Source: Letharia columbiana
Taxonomy: Eukaryota > Ascomycota > Lecanoromycetes > Lecanorales > Parmeliaceae
Reading direction: 5' to 3'
Length of the DNA stretch: 64,000 bases
NCBI RefSeq assembly: GCF_014066305.1
Contig: NW_023501063.1
Span: 124,001 to 188,000, forward strand
Below the pieces are notes generated by a model. It saw only the letters and a program-made list of their open reading frames with translations. It searched no databases and was not told the origin of the DNA. Of this stretch, positions 23,115-35,000 are shown one piece after another (the first letter of the stretch is position 1; the number at the start of each line of letters is the position of its first letter). A program made the position numbers and the translations under genes.

Positions 23115-23946
23115 CCCCAAAAAAAAAAAAAAAAAAAAAAATATTTTAAAAAAAAACAAAAAAAAAATTCTGCTTTGCTAGTGATCTTTCTTATCAGAAA
23201 CCAATAAAATTAGGCGTTTTCGTTCAATTCGGTCCAATGAATCGTGCAGATTGAGATGCAGGGAAGCTCTTTAGGGTGCCCCGCGTGACCGGGTGATTGG
23301 CAATTGGAGATCCACTAGATATGTATTGTCAGCACATTCCCCAAATCCGAAGACCCTGCACCAAGTCAACCAATGTTCGTGGTTCCACCTGCTTGGGACA
23401 GATTATGTGCTCAGTTACGGCAGACTCGACTCCAAAGACGCCTTTGTAAGCACACCATTTCGCTCGTTGCACGATTTTTACTATCGGAAAGTGGAGGCTA
23501 AGTGCCTTTCCGCCATGAAACACTTTCCGCCATGAAACATCGTCGAACCTTCACGAAGACAGGGTTTAAACATGTAACACGGCCGCCCTTCACCTCTCTG
23601 AAAGCATCCATAGCACACGACTGATGCTGATGTCGACCGGTACGGCACACACTATACGTCCATATGGCAATGGCACAGCCTTGTCCCATGCAAGGCATTT
23701 TATTGAAAGGAAGGCGCACGGTGCAGAGAATCTAGATGATAAATGAGCCAACAGCAGCTCTGTCTTACATAGTACCCCCATTAGCTTGGCTACTATCTCT
23801 ACTCTCACTGGTTGTCCGAATATGGACGATAATACCAGATCTCCGCTGACGAAGAGCCCTACGATCAACATACCACCAGAACCTTCCACTGTCAATTACG
23901 AAGCCCAGGATAAGAAGGATGACTCTGACTACCAAGCTCTCTAGGG
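22143..23946. other. Gene-poor stretch with homopolymer block
   Basis: No supported gene. A small minus-strand frame at 22415-22230 could be a short exon but has no partner. The homopolymer block at 23059-23167 is listed separately. Confidence 0.45.
23059..23167. repeat. Long A/T and C homopolymer block
   Basis: A run of T, then AAAAAGGGGGG, then more than 30 A, then CCCCCC, then another run of A, broken only by ATATTTT and single C. Such composition is rare in this genome and may be an assembly or sequencing artefact. Confidence 0.9.
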
Positions 23947-25347
23947 ATGGACAAGAGGAAATATGTCTTATACGATATTGAAGTTTTACTCTTGTGTTGG
24001 GCGGAGAGTAGTGACGATTTGGCGATGAAAGAGGAAGTATCCAAACTCAAGGGCACTTTTGAAACCCGCTTCAATTATTCGCCACAGTAAGATTCGGGGT
24101 TATTGGGTCGCATGATATGCCCCTGTTTCAGGGCCAGGTCGGTACCCCTGCAAGGCGTAGAAGACAGGTGTCCAGTACGAGCTATATAGCCACCTGTTTC
24201 GCACCTGTCAATAGCTCTTCATTCGATTTCGTCTCTTTCAGAACTATTATATATTTTTTATTCTACCCACCCATACCTATATATAGCTAGCTATTATTTC
24301 ACTCTAGCTCTATACTATAGACATATATCGAGCGGAAACCGCAGGTGCAGGTCAACACCATAGTAGCTGCTTTCATCGGCGCTCACGATGGACCAACCAC
24401 CTTGCTCATAGTATACTATGCCGGTCATGGTAAACCTGGCAGCTACTATGGCAGTCTGGTATTACAAGGGTAAGTTCAACCTAGCTATCCTACTGCTTGG
24501 TTGCTAATACCCCCAGGCAAACTTCGGAGAATGATCAACGGCAGCGCTTAGACTTGCTCGAGTGGAATAAGACCGAGCAGCTTTTGGACGATGCTGACGC
24601 AGACGTCTTAGAGATCTTTGACTGGTAATCTCCTCTTGCTCGTGGAGGGGACGCTGCTGACATTTCATCGAAGCTGCTACGCAGGGAACTTGGGTCTCAC
24701 CAGAGGGCAACCCAGGTCAGTCGGATTAGCCAAGCTTTCACGAGTATAACTTCCGGCTGATAAGATCTAGATTGTTCGAATACCTGGCAGCGACCAAAGA
24801 GATGGCCACGACACAAGTTCCTGGTGAAGACTCATTTACGTCAGCCCTTATATACGCACTAGAAGCTTTGGTCGAGGAGAAAGGCATGTCCACAACGGTG
24901 GAACTCCTCAGAAAGATTAAGTCCCATGCGCCCAACTTCCCTAGTGATCAGATTCCCGTGCTCTCCGATCGAAGAGACGATGCCCAAGCTGGTCGCATCA
25001 TGCTTCATCCACTCCACAGAAATCAAGAAGATGGCTCACGAACCGCTATATCATCGGAAGAAACTTCCAATCTAGATGCTCTCAAACGCCACACCGTGAC
25101 TTTGCATTCTGATTTCGCCAAAAAACCTCCATCTACAGACATTGAGATTCTCGGCCGCCATTTGAATCAAATTTTTGAGAGGTCCACCCTTGGTGTAAAT
25201 CGAGTGCGGTGGGGGGGTATGAAACGATCAGCGGCTGCCCGTGCTGTTGGAAGCTTTCAGGCTGGTTTGCAACGATCTCGTCGCGCGAGCATGAAACAGT
25301 GGCCGATTTTTGCTACGAGTACGATAGTCCTGAAGACCTTGCAATAG
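23947..25347 (+). CDS. Caspase-domain (peptidase C14-like) protein, 5' join unresolved
   Basis: Segments: 23947-24086 (MDKRKYVLYDIEVLLLCWAE start), about 24321-24469, 24517-24624, 24674-24715 and 24771-25347. Introns of 47, 49 and 55 nt join the last four perfectly. The catalytic His lies in VYYAGHG (codon 24426-24428). The catalytic Cys lies in FDCCYAGN, which is restored only by splicing across 24625-24673. The C-terminal half of the domain follows (PGEDSFTSALIYALEALVEE). These are the diagnostic caspase/metacaspase dyad motifs, so a protease or self-recognition cell-death role is plausible by family. The join between 24086 and 24321 does not keep frame, and the 235 bp between are AT-rich without the expected linker sequence. 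The gene may be missing part of an exon. The 3' end also looks rearranged. Confidence 0.6.
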
Positions 25348-25373
25348 TATACTATGGTGGACACGCATATGAA
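25287..25373 (+). pseudogene. Second, partial caspase-domain remnant
   Basis: In a different frame over the 3' end of the caspase gene, the DNA reads EHETVADFCYEYDSPED then LAIVYYGGHAYE. This is the strand-plus-His-box segment of the same domain (compare LLIVYYAGHG upstream). It cannot belong to the same protein as the first copy in one frame, so it looks like a piece of a second caspase gene fused here. The following frame (25354-25731) is Ser-rich and has no domain. Confidence 0.5.
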
Positions 25374-26562
25374 ACGGCACCAAGCTGCGTTGGATCTGGC
25401 CACTGCTGAATCGTGGTTAGCTGGGAAGAGTTCCGAGCTGCTGACGCCATCTTCGTCAGGTCGGGACTCACCGCAGGCGCTGGAGCTTGCAGCAACAGGG
25501 AGCGTGGGCGTCAACCCTCCGGTTGTCAGCGCCATATCATTCCCAAATTCATCGAGCTCAAATGAGGAGAGCGACGACGGCCACATCTTAGTCCGCAGAG
25601 TCCGAAACAAGAAGCAGAAGTCCGATACGGATGGAGAAGAGGCTTCCCGAACGACACATAGACTTTCCGTCGGAAGTCATTGCTTTACCGTTGGCAGCCC
25701 ACAGAGCTCGTCAGCTTTCAGCGCCTTCTAGTGTTGACAAAATAGGATTGGCGCCTGGATATTTGTGTAGAAGACAATCAACGCAAGCTGTTTTAGGGTT
25801 CCACAGTTCCGATACGCGCTGCAAGAGACGAAAGGACACATTTTCGTAATATTGATGGAATGCTTGTGGAGAGGCGCTCATGTTGCTGTTTGAAGGTTTT
25901 CTTTCGTAGGTTTAGCGGGCATCTTGCGGGTCTGTGACGACGTCGTACTCATTCCCTCTCATCTCGAGTCGAGCATTCTCCTCTACATTTGCCGTTGGCC
26001 TGATCAGGCCGGTTTTTGTGCAGGGCTCATTTGTACGTAATTCATTCAAGTTTTCATCGGCGTCCACTTCCCACGGGTAGAATTTTCTCATAATGTAACT
26101 TGGAGCAAGGATTCCCGCATGGTCATTTGATCTGTGCTACCAAGGACTAGAAATGAAGTCGACGGATGATGACTTTCAGGTCTAATCTCATGCCATGGGG
26201 CATCACAGTATAGCAACTCCCGACTGGCACCATGATGCACCTGTATGCCACTTTCGCCATTGTTACGACGAATTAGGGTACTTTGAAGTTTAATGGTGAT
26301 TCTGGATGTACTTGATGCTTGATCATGTACATAGACAGAAACAGCGGGAGGGGCTGCACTCTCAATTGGACTTCAGTATGGTCAGCAAGTAGCAGAATGT
26401 TAGTCTCAAGAGCTTCAGATAGTGCTCTCGTCATTGGAATGAGGGACTTTCTTTCTCCACACCTGATCATAGAGACTAATTGTTGTTCCTTCGATTTAGA
26501 GGTGTAGAAATGTAGTACTCTACTAAGAAACAATTGTTTGGATATTGCCTCAGTCCCTCAGT

Positions 26563-26897
26563 CCCTCAGACGTGCCAAGATCGCTAAGCCCCTTTAGGTT
26601 AGTCCGCTGACTTCGCAGTCTTCGGGTGACACCTAAAATCCGAGACTTCAGTAAGTCGTTCTTTCACAACAGTAAAATATTGAGAATCCAAATTATAGAA
26701 CGTAGAATAAGATCTCTAGGGTTTCAAGAATCTTTTAAGTCGGAGTTATTTATTGATGACTGGGTGAGTTTTCGGGAGAATATCCCCTCTCCCCAGATTT
26801 TCGGATTTAAGACCGTGCATTATCAAGCAGCGGGCATTACCGGGTATATACTTCTTAGTAACCCAAAGGGGCTTAGCGATCTTGGCACGTCTGAGGG
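26563..26897. mobile_element. MITE-like 335-bp element with 39-bp inverted ends
   Basis: The left end (26563-26601) and right end (26859-26897) are reverse complements with one mismatch over 39 bp (CCCTCAGACGTGCC ... inward). The interior has no credible gene. The left flank holds a short CTCAGTC tandem. I see no clear target duplication, so a simple palindrome of other origin is possible. Confidence 0.55.
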
Positions 26898-27439
26898 AAC
26901 TACCTCCGGGCCCAATTTTATTAACAGACTGCACACTGATTCACAAAGAATACTCCAGCACTTATGACTGCGAGAAGAAACTTACTGATGTGCCTTTCAA
27001 GTCTTGAAAATATCTCGGCCCTGAGGGATATGGGCTATATAAGCTATGGGAGCCCTGTACTCTGGCCCTGCCGAGGGGTAAGAGTGGTACAAATTGCTTT
27101 AACGCTTAGTCTGAAAGTTGTGTCTCAAATACAGTGATCTTGTGGTCATGCTTCAATGTATGCTGGTTTCTATCATGCCTTATCTCTTCCTGTTTCTTTA
27201 CTTAGCCTTGATGCTTCTGTTGCTGCGGAACCCATGCATTGGCATCGGAACCACGCTTGATGTCCTTCCTAGCGGTCTATCTAGACAGCTAGTCCTGCCG
27301 GCGAGGGTCGAAAGGAGAGATCTCTGGCCAAAGTCCTGTTAACGGAATGTCACTTATCCCAGTACCATCAGCTTACCTATCAGCGAGGGGACCAATGCTA
27401 GTATCCTGGTGGCGTGACACGTATGTATCCGTTCCCTAA

Positions 27440-28187
27440 ATCCGTCTAGGAAAAGCTTCCTGGAATATCTGCGCACAGAGCTCATCTCTCACACAACCTG
27501 CCCTCACCAATGCCCCACGTCCGAGCATTCCTCATAACCGCCGAGTCAAGGACGGCTCTGTTATCGCACAAGGTGCAATGGTCGAATTGCCTGTCGCAGA
27601 TGAGGACGTCGAGGTCAACAATGCCGCTCAGACTGGAGCCGAGCGCCTGTACCACCTCTGCAAAAAGTAAGACTAAAAGTTGCGCGAGGTACGGTCATGA
27701 GCGGATTGTTCGAGAGAGGCTTGCCTTTGTCTATACCACTTCTATAAGGCATCAATCCCGGTATCCACTTGATCACCGGCTCTATAGTCACGGCTCCTGT
27801 AGTCGGGATGTCTAAACGTTGGCACAAGCGGAGTCCGAGAGCCTGTTCTGATACGGAAGGCTTCATTCTGACGAGCACGTGGCGGAGTGGTTGCCGGGCC
27901 CCCCTACACAGCGGAACATAATCGGAACGGCGGTCTCGCTCGATGGACCAGCTAGGACGGTCTCCTCGCCAAGATATGTAGAGGTAGGACGAGCAGGGCC
28001 GATGAACGCGGAAGGGATCTTTGGTATGTCGACGTGGTTAGCGGCCACATCCATGACAAAGTGGTGGAGATCGCCAAGATCTGGACGTGGATGCTGTCCG
28101 GAGCTGAATGCTGTGCTAGAAGATACCATCATTGGTTGGATGGAGGAAAACGACTGGGGTAAGATTTTAGGGACGTTGGGTAGGTGA
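27440..28187 (+). other. Coding-like segments, gene not resolved
   Basis: Plus-strand segments have protein-like composition: RRVKDGSVIAQGAMVELP and VADEDVEVNNAAQTGAERLYHLC before a GTAAGA donor near 27667, and later a frame ending at 28187 with EENDWGKILGTLGR. I could not join them in frame or recognise a family. They may be exons of an unknown gene or a decayed one. Confidence 0.25.
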
Positions 28188-28557
28188 ATGTGCAAAAGGT
28201 ATAGATATTTGCGTGAAAGAGGTGGTAGGAGCAAGAACCGTGTTAGGGCCGAATCACGCGGCGAAAATGGCCACAAGATGCTCGGAGTCACAACCAAGCA
28301 AGACATTCCAGCAAGTTCCGACATTCTCCTTGATACTCTACAGCACTTACACATTGGACTGAGTCTCTATCCAACCTATCTAGAAGGGCATTTTTCCCTA
28401 TATTTGGGAACGAGTATTCATGAGAGGAAGGGAGAGGTGCGACAAATCAAGCAAGCGTGCCGCACCTAGCGGGAATATCATTGCACCAATCTTCATAAAT
28501 CACATCCACGCTTCCTTGATCTCATTTTCAGCAGGTAATCACACAAGACGCAGGATC

Positions 28558-29229
28558 ATGACTCCATCTCCGAGTGTTACCGCCAAGAGGCATACACTCC
28601 CTGCAGGACGTAAGTCTGCGAAGGGAGGTGTTTGTTCTTGCCGGAATCTAACATCCGCGACAGATGCTATGAACACTGCGAGGCACCAGACCGAGGCTAC
28701 CTCGAGCGAATCTCATGAGGACTTAGACTCCTCATCTCACCCTCCCAGCAACCAAACACCACAAGCCTCAGGTTCTGTGGTGCCGCCGAGTGGTCATACT
28801 CCAGCCAGAAGATTCCATCCGGATCACCCTGGCTTTCTACATGTAGGCCAGCGTCGTTCTGACTGGACAGACGTCTGGCTGTCAACTCCGCCTAGGGGCC
28901 CTTCGTTCCAGCAAGTATTTCGCGACCATAAACTCGCGCATGTCTCGGAAGAGGGACTGGAATTTGACTGGCTCGATGGATTCAATGCCAACAATTATCC
29001 AGGAACCACTACCGCTGAGCAAAAAGAGGCACGGCGTCTACACCTGAATGATATCCCATGTGCCAATCGCGTCAAGACTACACCAAATCAATCACGTGCA
29101 TCGGCAGATCCAAATCCGCTGAGGGAAAGCGCGAAGTCTTCGTATGATGGGCACGGGTCGATGGATAGAGCGCCAACGAGCTCGCAAGTTCCTATTCAGA
29201 CTTTATTGGTTGTTTCTGCAAACAACTGA
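28558..29229 (+). CDS. Hypothetical Ser/Pro-rich protein
   Basis: The ATG at 28558 opens a frame to 29229. A 54-nt intron at 28610-28663 (GTAAGT donor, CTAAC branch, GACAG acceptor) is likely real although it does not break the frame; with it the protein is 205 aa. The first half is Ser/Thr/Pro-rich and disordered-looking. The second half has ordered-looking segments (HPGFLHVGQRRSDWTDVWL, HVSEEGLEFDWLDGFNANNY). There is no signal peptide or membrane helix. I do not recognise a family, and a further 3' exon is possible because the end is ordinary sequence. Confidence 0.4.
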   Translation: MTPSPSVTAKRHTLPAGRKSAKGGVCSCRNLTSATDAMNTARHQTEATSSESHEDLDSSSHPPSNQTPQASGSVVPPSGHTPARRFHPDHPGFLHVGQRRSDWTDVWLSTPPRGPSFQQVFRDHKLAHVSEEGLEFDWLDGFNANNYPGTTTAEQKEARRLHLNDIPCANRVKTTPNQSRASADPNPLRESAKSSYDGHGSMDRAPTSSQVPIQTLLVVSANN

Positions 29230-30100
29230 TCAGATTATGTCTCAATTTACGTCTGTCTTAAGGCGGGTTGGACTATCTCAGACCTCTTCGAGTCACTGCT
29301 CGACTATTGCAAAAGTCGAGGTCAGCCAGCCGAAAATGCGACTACAATAGAAGCTAGGTTTCTTTGGAACAATGAAGCGCAGCTCTTGAGGAAGACAAAC
29401 CAGAGGAAATGGTTATCTTCTGGGAGGCTTTACGAAGAGCTTGGGAACAAAAAAGGAGTTAGTTCCTGGCGAATGGGTGCGAGATCGAGATGATACTTCG
29501 TGTGGAAGAGGCTACATAGATCGGCACTGACTTCTCGTGCCGGTAAAGGAGGGTGGTACTACGCGAGAAGGCCAATTGCTGCATCAATGGCCAATCATCA
29601 TGCTTGACCTTCTCCGTGTGCTACGAGGTCGGTTGATTGACTTGTATTCCAACCAGCATGCATGCATCAAAACTAGGGGATGCATAGAATTGTAATCTTG
29701 CTTCCTCATTCGAAGTCTTGTTCTTGAATGAGTGCTCACGCAGGAACAACAACACTTTCATGTATGGCTCTCCGTTAAAGTCAACTCGATCAAGCCATTT
29801 CAAAGTATCTTGTAAGATCTTACAATGACAACTGAGGTTTGATAGATGCACCGTAGAGCTAGGACACCAACCAGAATGCGGCAAGCAGGAAGGGTGGAAT
29901 CAATCTGGCGGCTTTCTCCAGTTTATATTGCACGGAGGGCTATCTAAAGTCAGCAAGGTCCGAGTCAAATTACAAGCCGTTGCTCCAAAAGTATCTTCAT
30001 TGTCCACCACTGCTAAAGCACAGCATTATAGTGTTGTAAGCTCTTGCATTACCAAAAAAGCCCTGGCGTCGATTCACTCGATCCATTGACTAGAACCCAC

Positions 30101-31079
30101 ATGTTTGTCCCAAGCCATTTCATGCCCAAACATCCAATCCTGTCCCTAGCATCCGCCCCTCCAGTCTCTTCGCCTCCATCCTTCTACTCCCCAACAAGAG
30201 GCCTTCACGTCAAAATCGACCGCAACAGGCACTCACGCAGCAACAGCGACAGGATTCACAACCTCTTGAACCACAAAGACCCTAGGCCCGCACTCACGAA
30301 AGCAGGGAAGCCAAAAGCCCATCAACAATCGCTCCACAAGGACGAGACCGGCCACTTTTATATTATACATAGCGCAGTTACTCCTCCATGGCTTAAAACC
30401 CCTGAAGTCCAAACAAGCAGCCACGAAGAAAGCGTTATTGGCAGCTCTGCAATGGGTAGCAGGCTTGACGGTGCCAGAGACCATCCTCAAGATCGAAAGA
30501 GATCTAGCAGCTGAACGGCTGCAGAGAAGAAGCATCAGAAGCAGGAACCGCTTCGAGAGGGGACAAAAGCGTAAGAAAGAACGAAGCGCCAGAGGGACGG
30601 ATGAGGACGACTTGCTGGCCGACGTCCAAGCTCATTACCAAAGAGGAGTCCAAATCGATCAAGGTACGACTCCCGGGGTATCGTTGCTCGGTAGAGTACT
30701 CGTACCCCGTAAAGAAATCGCCATGCTCATAACGTCCCCGCCACAGGTTTCAAAGCGCCTAGACATCAGCGATCTATCAGGGGCCTTCCACATCGCCGCA
30801 CCGGCCTTCTCAAGCGACTGGGATTGCTTAAGGCCCAAATCCCGCCTTCTTTTCGACATCAGAGCACGTCTGGGGTGCCTTTGACTTCGGCGCCTTTGAA
30901 GCGAAATCAATTGCGCTTTTCATCGACTGTCACGCCTGCAAATAAATCTGATGTGGGCTTCGTCTGGCGCGGATGGTGAGGATGAGACGGAAGATGATTC
31001 TGATACGGGCAATGAGAATGGCGATGATGATGATGATGAAGAGGAAGAGGAAGAGTCCGAAGAGGAAGAGAACCAATGA
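30101..31079 (+). CDS. Hypothetical basic protein with acidic tail, structure unresolved
   Basis: Three overlapping plus-strand segments look coding: 30101-30514, 30438-30884 (QAATKKALLAALQWVAGLTVPE, then a very basic RSIRSRNRFERGQKRKKER), and a final acidic stretch ending at 31077-31079 (DDDDDEEEEEESEEEENQ). The frames differ, so introns or frameshifts must lie between them and I could not place them convincingly. Basic-then-acidic low complexity suggests a nuclear or nucleolar protein, but that is only composition. No domain is recognised. Confidence 0.3.
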
Positions 31080-31454
31080 GACGAGACGGACGGGTAGGAC
31101 TGGGAGGAGATGATGGAATAAGGGAGATTGGGATGCTCTCGTTGTTCTATGTATGACACAAGCACTTCAAGCAATCCAAAGACTCCGAGCCAAAGCCCGA
31201 ATGTCCAGCAACAAAATTGTAAAGACTAATTTCGAAATGATACCGGAGGTCGCCGCCTGATCTGCGCGCGTGCTGAAGCCGATAAATGTCGCAGCAATGG
31301 GTATCGTGAACTCCTTCGAATGCAATGCTTCAACCGGGAAACCCTGCGATCCAACCGAACGCGCTGAATGCTTCTCGCTTTACAATGCCTATCCAAGCCG
31401 CCGTCTGCGTACACTGAATGCATCTTTGCTGGCCTGTCCCAATTTCCACCAGCC

Positions 31455-31615
31455 ACTGTTCCCTTTTCCTTTTCCCTTTTCCTTTTTTCCTTTTCCTTTT
31501 CCTTTCCTTTTCCTTTCCTTTTCCTTTCCTTTCCCTTTTCCTTTTCCTTTTTCTTTCCTTTCCCCTTCCCCTTGCTCGTCCCCTTTCTCTTTTCTCCCTT
31601 TTCCTTTCCCTTCTC
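31455..31615 (+). repeat. Pyrimidine tract, (TTTTCC)n-like
   Basis: About 160 bp of almost pure T and C in irregular TTTTCCC / TTTCC units on the plus strand. The long frames through it (poly-Phe/Pro on plus, poly-Lys/Gly on minus) are products of composition. Confidence 0.9.
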
Positions 31616-32069
31616 TGTACCCATTTACTCCTTGTTCCATTTACCCTCTTTTCTCCCCGAGACTTCTTTCATCAGGGACTGAAATCGAATAGTGGAGTGT
31701 CTGCGTTCGGCTTCTGACGTACTAGTACAAGATTCTCCTTATTTCAAAAACCTAAGATATCTTCCCCCAATCCTAGATCTTTTTGCACAGCCCAACCTCA
31801 ATTGACCTCTTTCCATTACGCCAGGAACCGATACTTCGAGAAGCCTTTTGCAGTGCAAAACCTCCTGCATGCGGCTTTGATGGTACAACAATGCTTTTTG
31901 TTTCCAAAACCAGGGGCGTTCTCCTCCAGTCTTGACATCTTGCTGTTTTGAAGGTGCAGCAATCCTCCTCGGCTGCAAGATCAGTCGCGTACTTCTCCGC
32001 TCCTGACATCCTGTTGTTCCTCCTCTTGCTCCTCGTCATGTAAACTCTCGATCCATGACAGCAATCACC

Positions 32070-35000
32070 CTAGCGCTTCGATCCATTCATCTTTGGTACT
32101 GAGAAGCCATGACTCCCGCCTGCCGACCATCCATTCATGCTTCTGCGTACTCCTAGAGTCTTTCTTGGCGCCACCTCTGTCTGTAGTCGCGCAATGCTCG
32201 TGGTGTGAAACGTCCTGGAGGGCACAATATCGGTGTGCCGGGGTGCTACCTCGCTGTCTTCCACCCTGCTTATCATTTTGGGGGGCGATTGGTGTTCACA
32301 TTGATTTTCTGCTGCTTCCACGAGCTCTTCAATGTGCGGTGGTGAGCTAGACAGGAAGACATAGGGTTTCTTCCTTAGAGGCTCTTCTTCGTGGATGAGA
32401 GGGCGCGGTCGATTTGTATTCGAGAGGGGTTGCAGTCGGTGAGTTGCTAATGCTTCAGGTAACGGTAAGTTGGGTGTCCTTGATGTTGGGCCCAAACGGC
32501 CGACCAAGACCTGATTCGTAGTGGCTGTGGGACCTGTGACTGTCACGTTACCAGAAGTATGATTGCGGCCTGCAACTAGGTTTCCCAGTGTTCCTTCCGC
32601 GAGTTGATCGGATGGTGTGCTTCTCCCGTGCTTTCCCGCCTTCATTCCAAAGAAGCTCATCAGATTGCCTTGACCTCCCCCTTGTGCGAAGCTAGATTTG
32701 CTGTTCAATTTCGCTTCTTCCTTGCGTACTTTCGATGGCTTTGCACCTCGATTTGGCATAGTGTCCATCTTCTTATGTTCGTCGACATGTTGTAATTGCG
32801 TCGCTGCTGAGATGAAGCCCGTGTTATAAGAAAAGGTTGAGCTACTCTGCATTGTGGTTGTACTGCCAATATGTCCCGCCACAGGTGGGTTCGCGCAGGC
32901 TGTCATCCCTTCAACAACACTGCGTTCGCTGTCCTGCATCCTCCTTCGCTTGTATGGATGCTCGGAGGATTCGTTGGAGTCCCATTTGCTCCGTCTAGCG
33001 CCGGTCGCCTTGACCTCTTCTTCCCCAGTGAGAGGCCATAGATTATCGTGCACGCTTTTTAGTGTCTCACAAGCCTCAGAGATTTGGGCTTGAGTTGGAC
33101 TGTCCCTTCTTAGTATTCGCGCAATGTCATTGACAGTGCTGCTGTTTATTGTTGGGCCCTGGCTAACCAGGAGATTGGTCACCGGCTTGGTTGAAAGGAA
33201 CGGTGACATGGCCGTTTCTTCCCTTTGAGAGTTCTTCATTGGACAGCTGATGTAGAGCAAAGCTTGGGCTCGGGTCATTGCAACGTACAATAGCCTCCGT
33301 TCCTCGTCCGTATCTTCTGCTCTTGAATGCGGTATGCAACCCTCGTACGCGGATGGCACGAAGACCACGGGCCACTCTAGGCCTTTCGCAGCGTGTATAG
33401 TGGAGATGGTGACCTGTGACTGCAGTGCTCCTTTCCCTTCCGTGTCTTCCTCCTCTTTCTGAAGCTCCGATGCGAGCGCAACGTTGGCTAGAAACTTGGC
33501 CAATGCTTCTTCTGCTGCATTACCTCGCTGTTGTTCCAAGCCTTCAATGTTGGGGAGGTCATCGTCTTCTTTCCACTCGTTTGCATCGCAGACCGTAAAT
33601 TCGGATGCTTGCGCAGTAAGCTCTTCGACATTCGCCCAACGAGCTTCAGAATCATCCGGATGGCTCTTTTGCAGGTAATTTTGGAAGTCGAGCTTCTCGA
33701 TTATGTACCCCAAAATGGTCTTAGGCGAGTCAGGATTACTCGTATCCAAGATCTTGTTTCTGGAGGTCAGGATGAGGTTGACAAAGGAGCCCAGTCCTTG
33801 CTTCGCTGCTTTAGACAAGTTTGTCCTGGTAGTGTTTTGTGTAGAATTTCGAAGCAGTGTCCAAAGGGCCAATTTTCGGGTCTCCGCCTCTTCTAGCAGC
33901 GCTTTCACGGTCGTTGCACCTAAGCCACGTGCAGGTGTGTTGATGATGCGAGAAATGGCATCGTTGTTGTTCGGCTGACTGACCACCCTTAAGTAGTCGA
34001 GGAGAATCTTGACTTCTAGACGATCGAAGAACTTCTTGCCTCCTACCATACGATAGGGTATTCCAGCTCTGCCCATGGCTGATTCGACCTGGCGTGATAG
34101 TGAAGCAGTGCGAAGAAGTATAGCGAAGTCCGAGTATGCGAGAAGACGACCAGTCAGTCCAGCCATCCTTTGTAATTCGAAGACGATCCACAAAGCCTCA
34201 ATCTCAGCGGTTGGTAGTCTTCGCAGCACGGGCATAGTGCCGGGGCAGTGCGTGGGCAGTAGAGATTTGGCAGGTCGCGACGTGTCTTGCTGTATTACTT
34301 CGTCCGCTGCCAAAAGTACCGCGCCTGAAGATCTATAGTTGTCTTTGAGGTGGATGGTAATCATACCAGGGTATTGCTGTTGCATTCTTTCCAGGTTCTT
34401 GATCTCTGCAGACCTCCATCCATATATGCTCTGATCTGGATCACCGACTGTAGTGACCCTCTTGTTCTTTGCAGCAAACAGCCTCATCAAGTCGAATTGA
34501 ACCACATTTGTATCTTGAAATTCGTCGATCAACACCACCTCTACATTCGAAACGCATGTAGGATTTTGGCGGAGGAGGTCAACGCAGCTCAACAAGAGAT
34601 CATCGTAATCAAGTAGATTGGATTTGGCCAGTTGACTCTGATATTCCTCGAATACAATTGAAAACTCCTGCTGTTCCACATTCTTCTTCTGTGGCAGCTG
34701 TTGGGCCAGTTCCCCTTTCTGCTTTCCAACTTGCTGGTCTGGTCCATGTAGACCCTTGGATTTGCAGCTCGAGATTCGTGACTGGGCCTTCTTAGCATCA
34801 ATCTTGAGCCCTAAGCGTTTGATGATCCTCTTGATGATGGCTGTGCTGTCCGAGCTATCGGCAATGCCGAATCCCTTGTGAAGGCCAATGAGATGGCCGT
34901 AGGTGACAAGATATCGGCGGCATACCGAGTGGAATGTACCCAGGACTAATCGCTTCGCGGTGTCACTACCAAGAAGTTTGGCGATTCTCTCCTTCATTTC

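Noticed and set aside
31226..31717. Long overlapping frames on both strands (poly-Phe/Pro on plus, poly-Lys/Gly on minus)
   Set aside because: Produced by the TTTTCC-type pyrimidine tract, which lacks stop codons; no protein-like composition.
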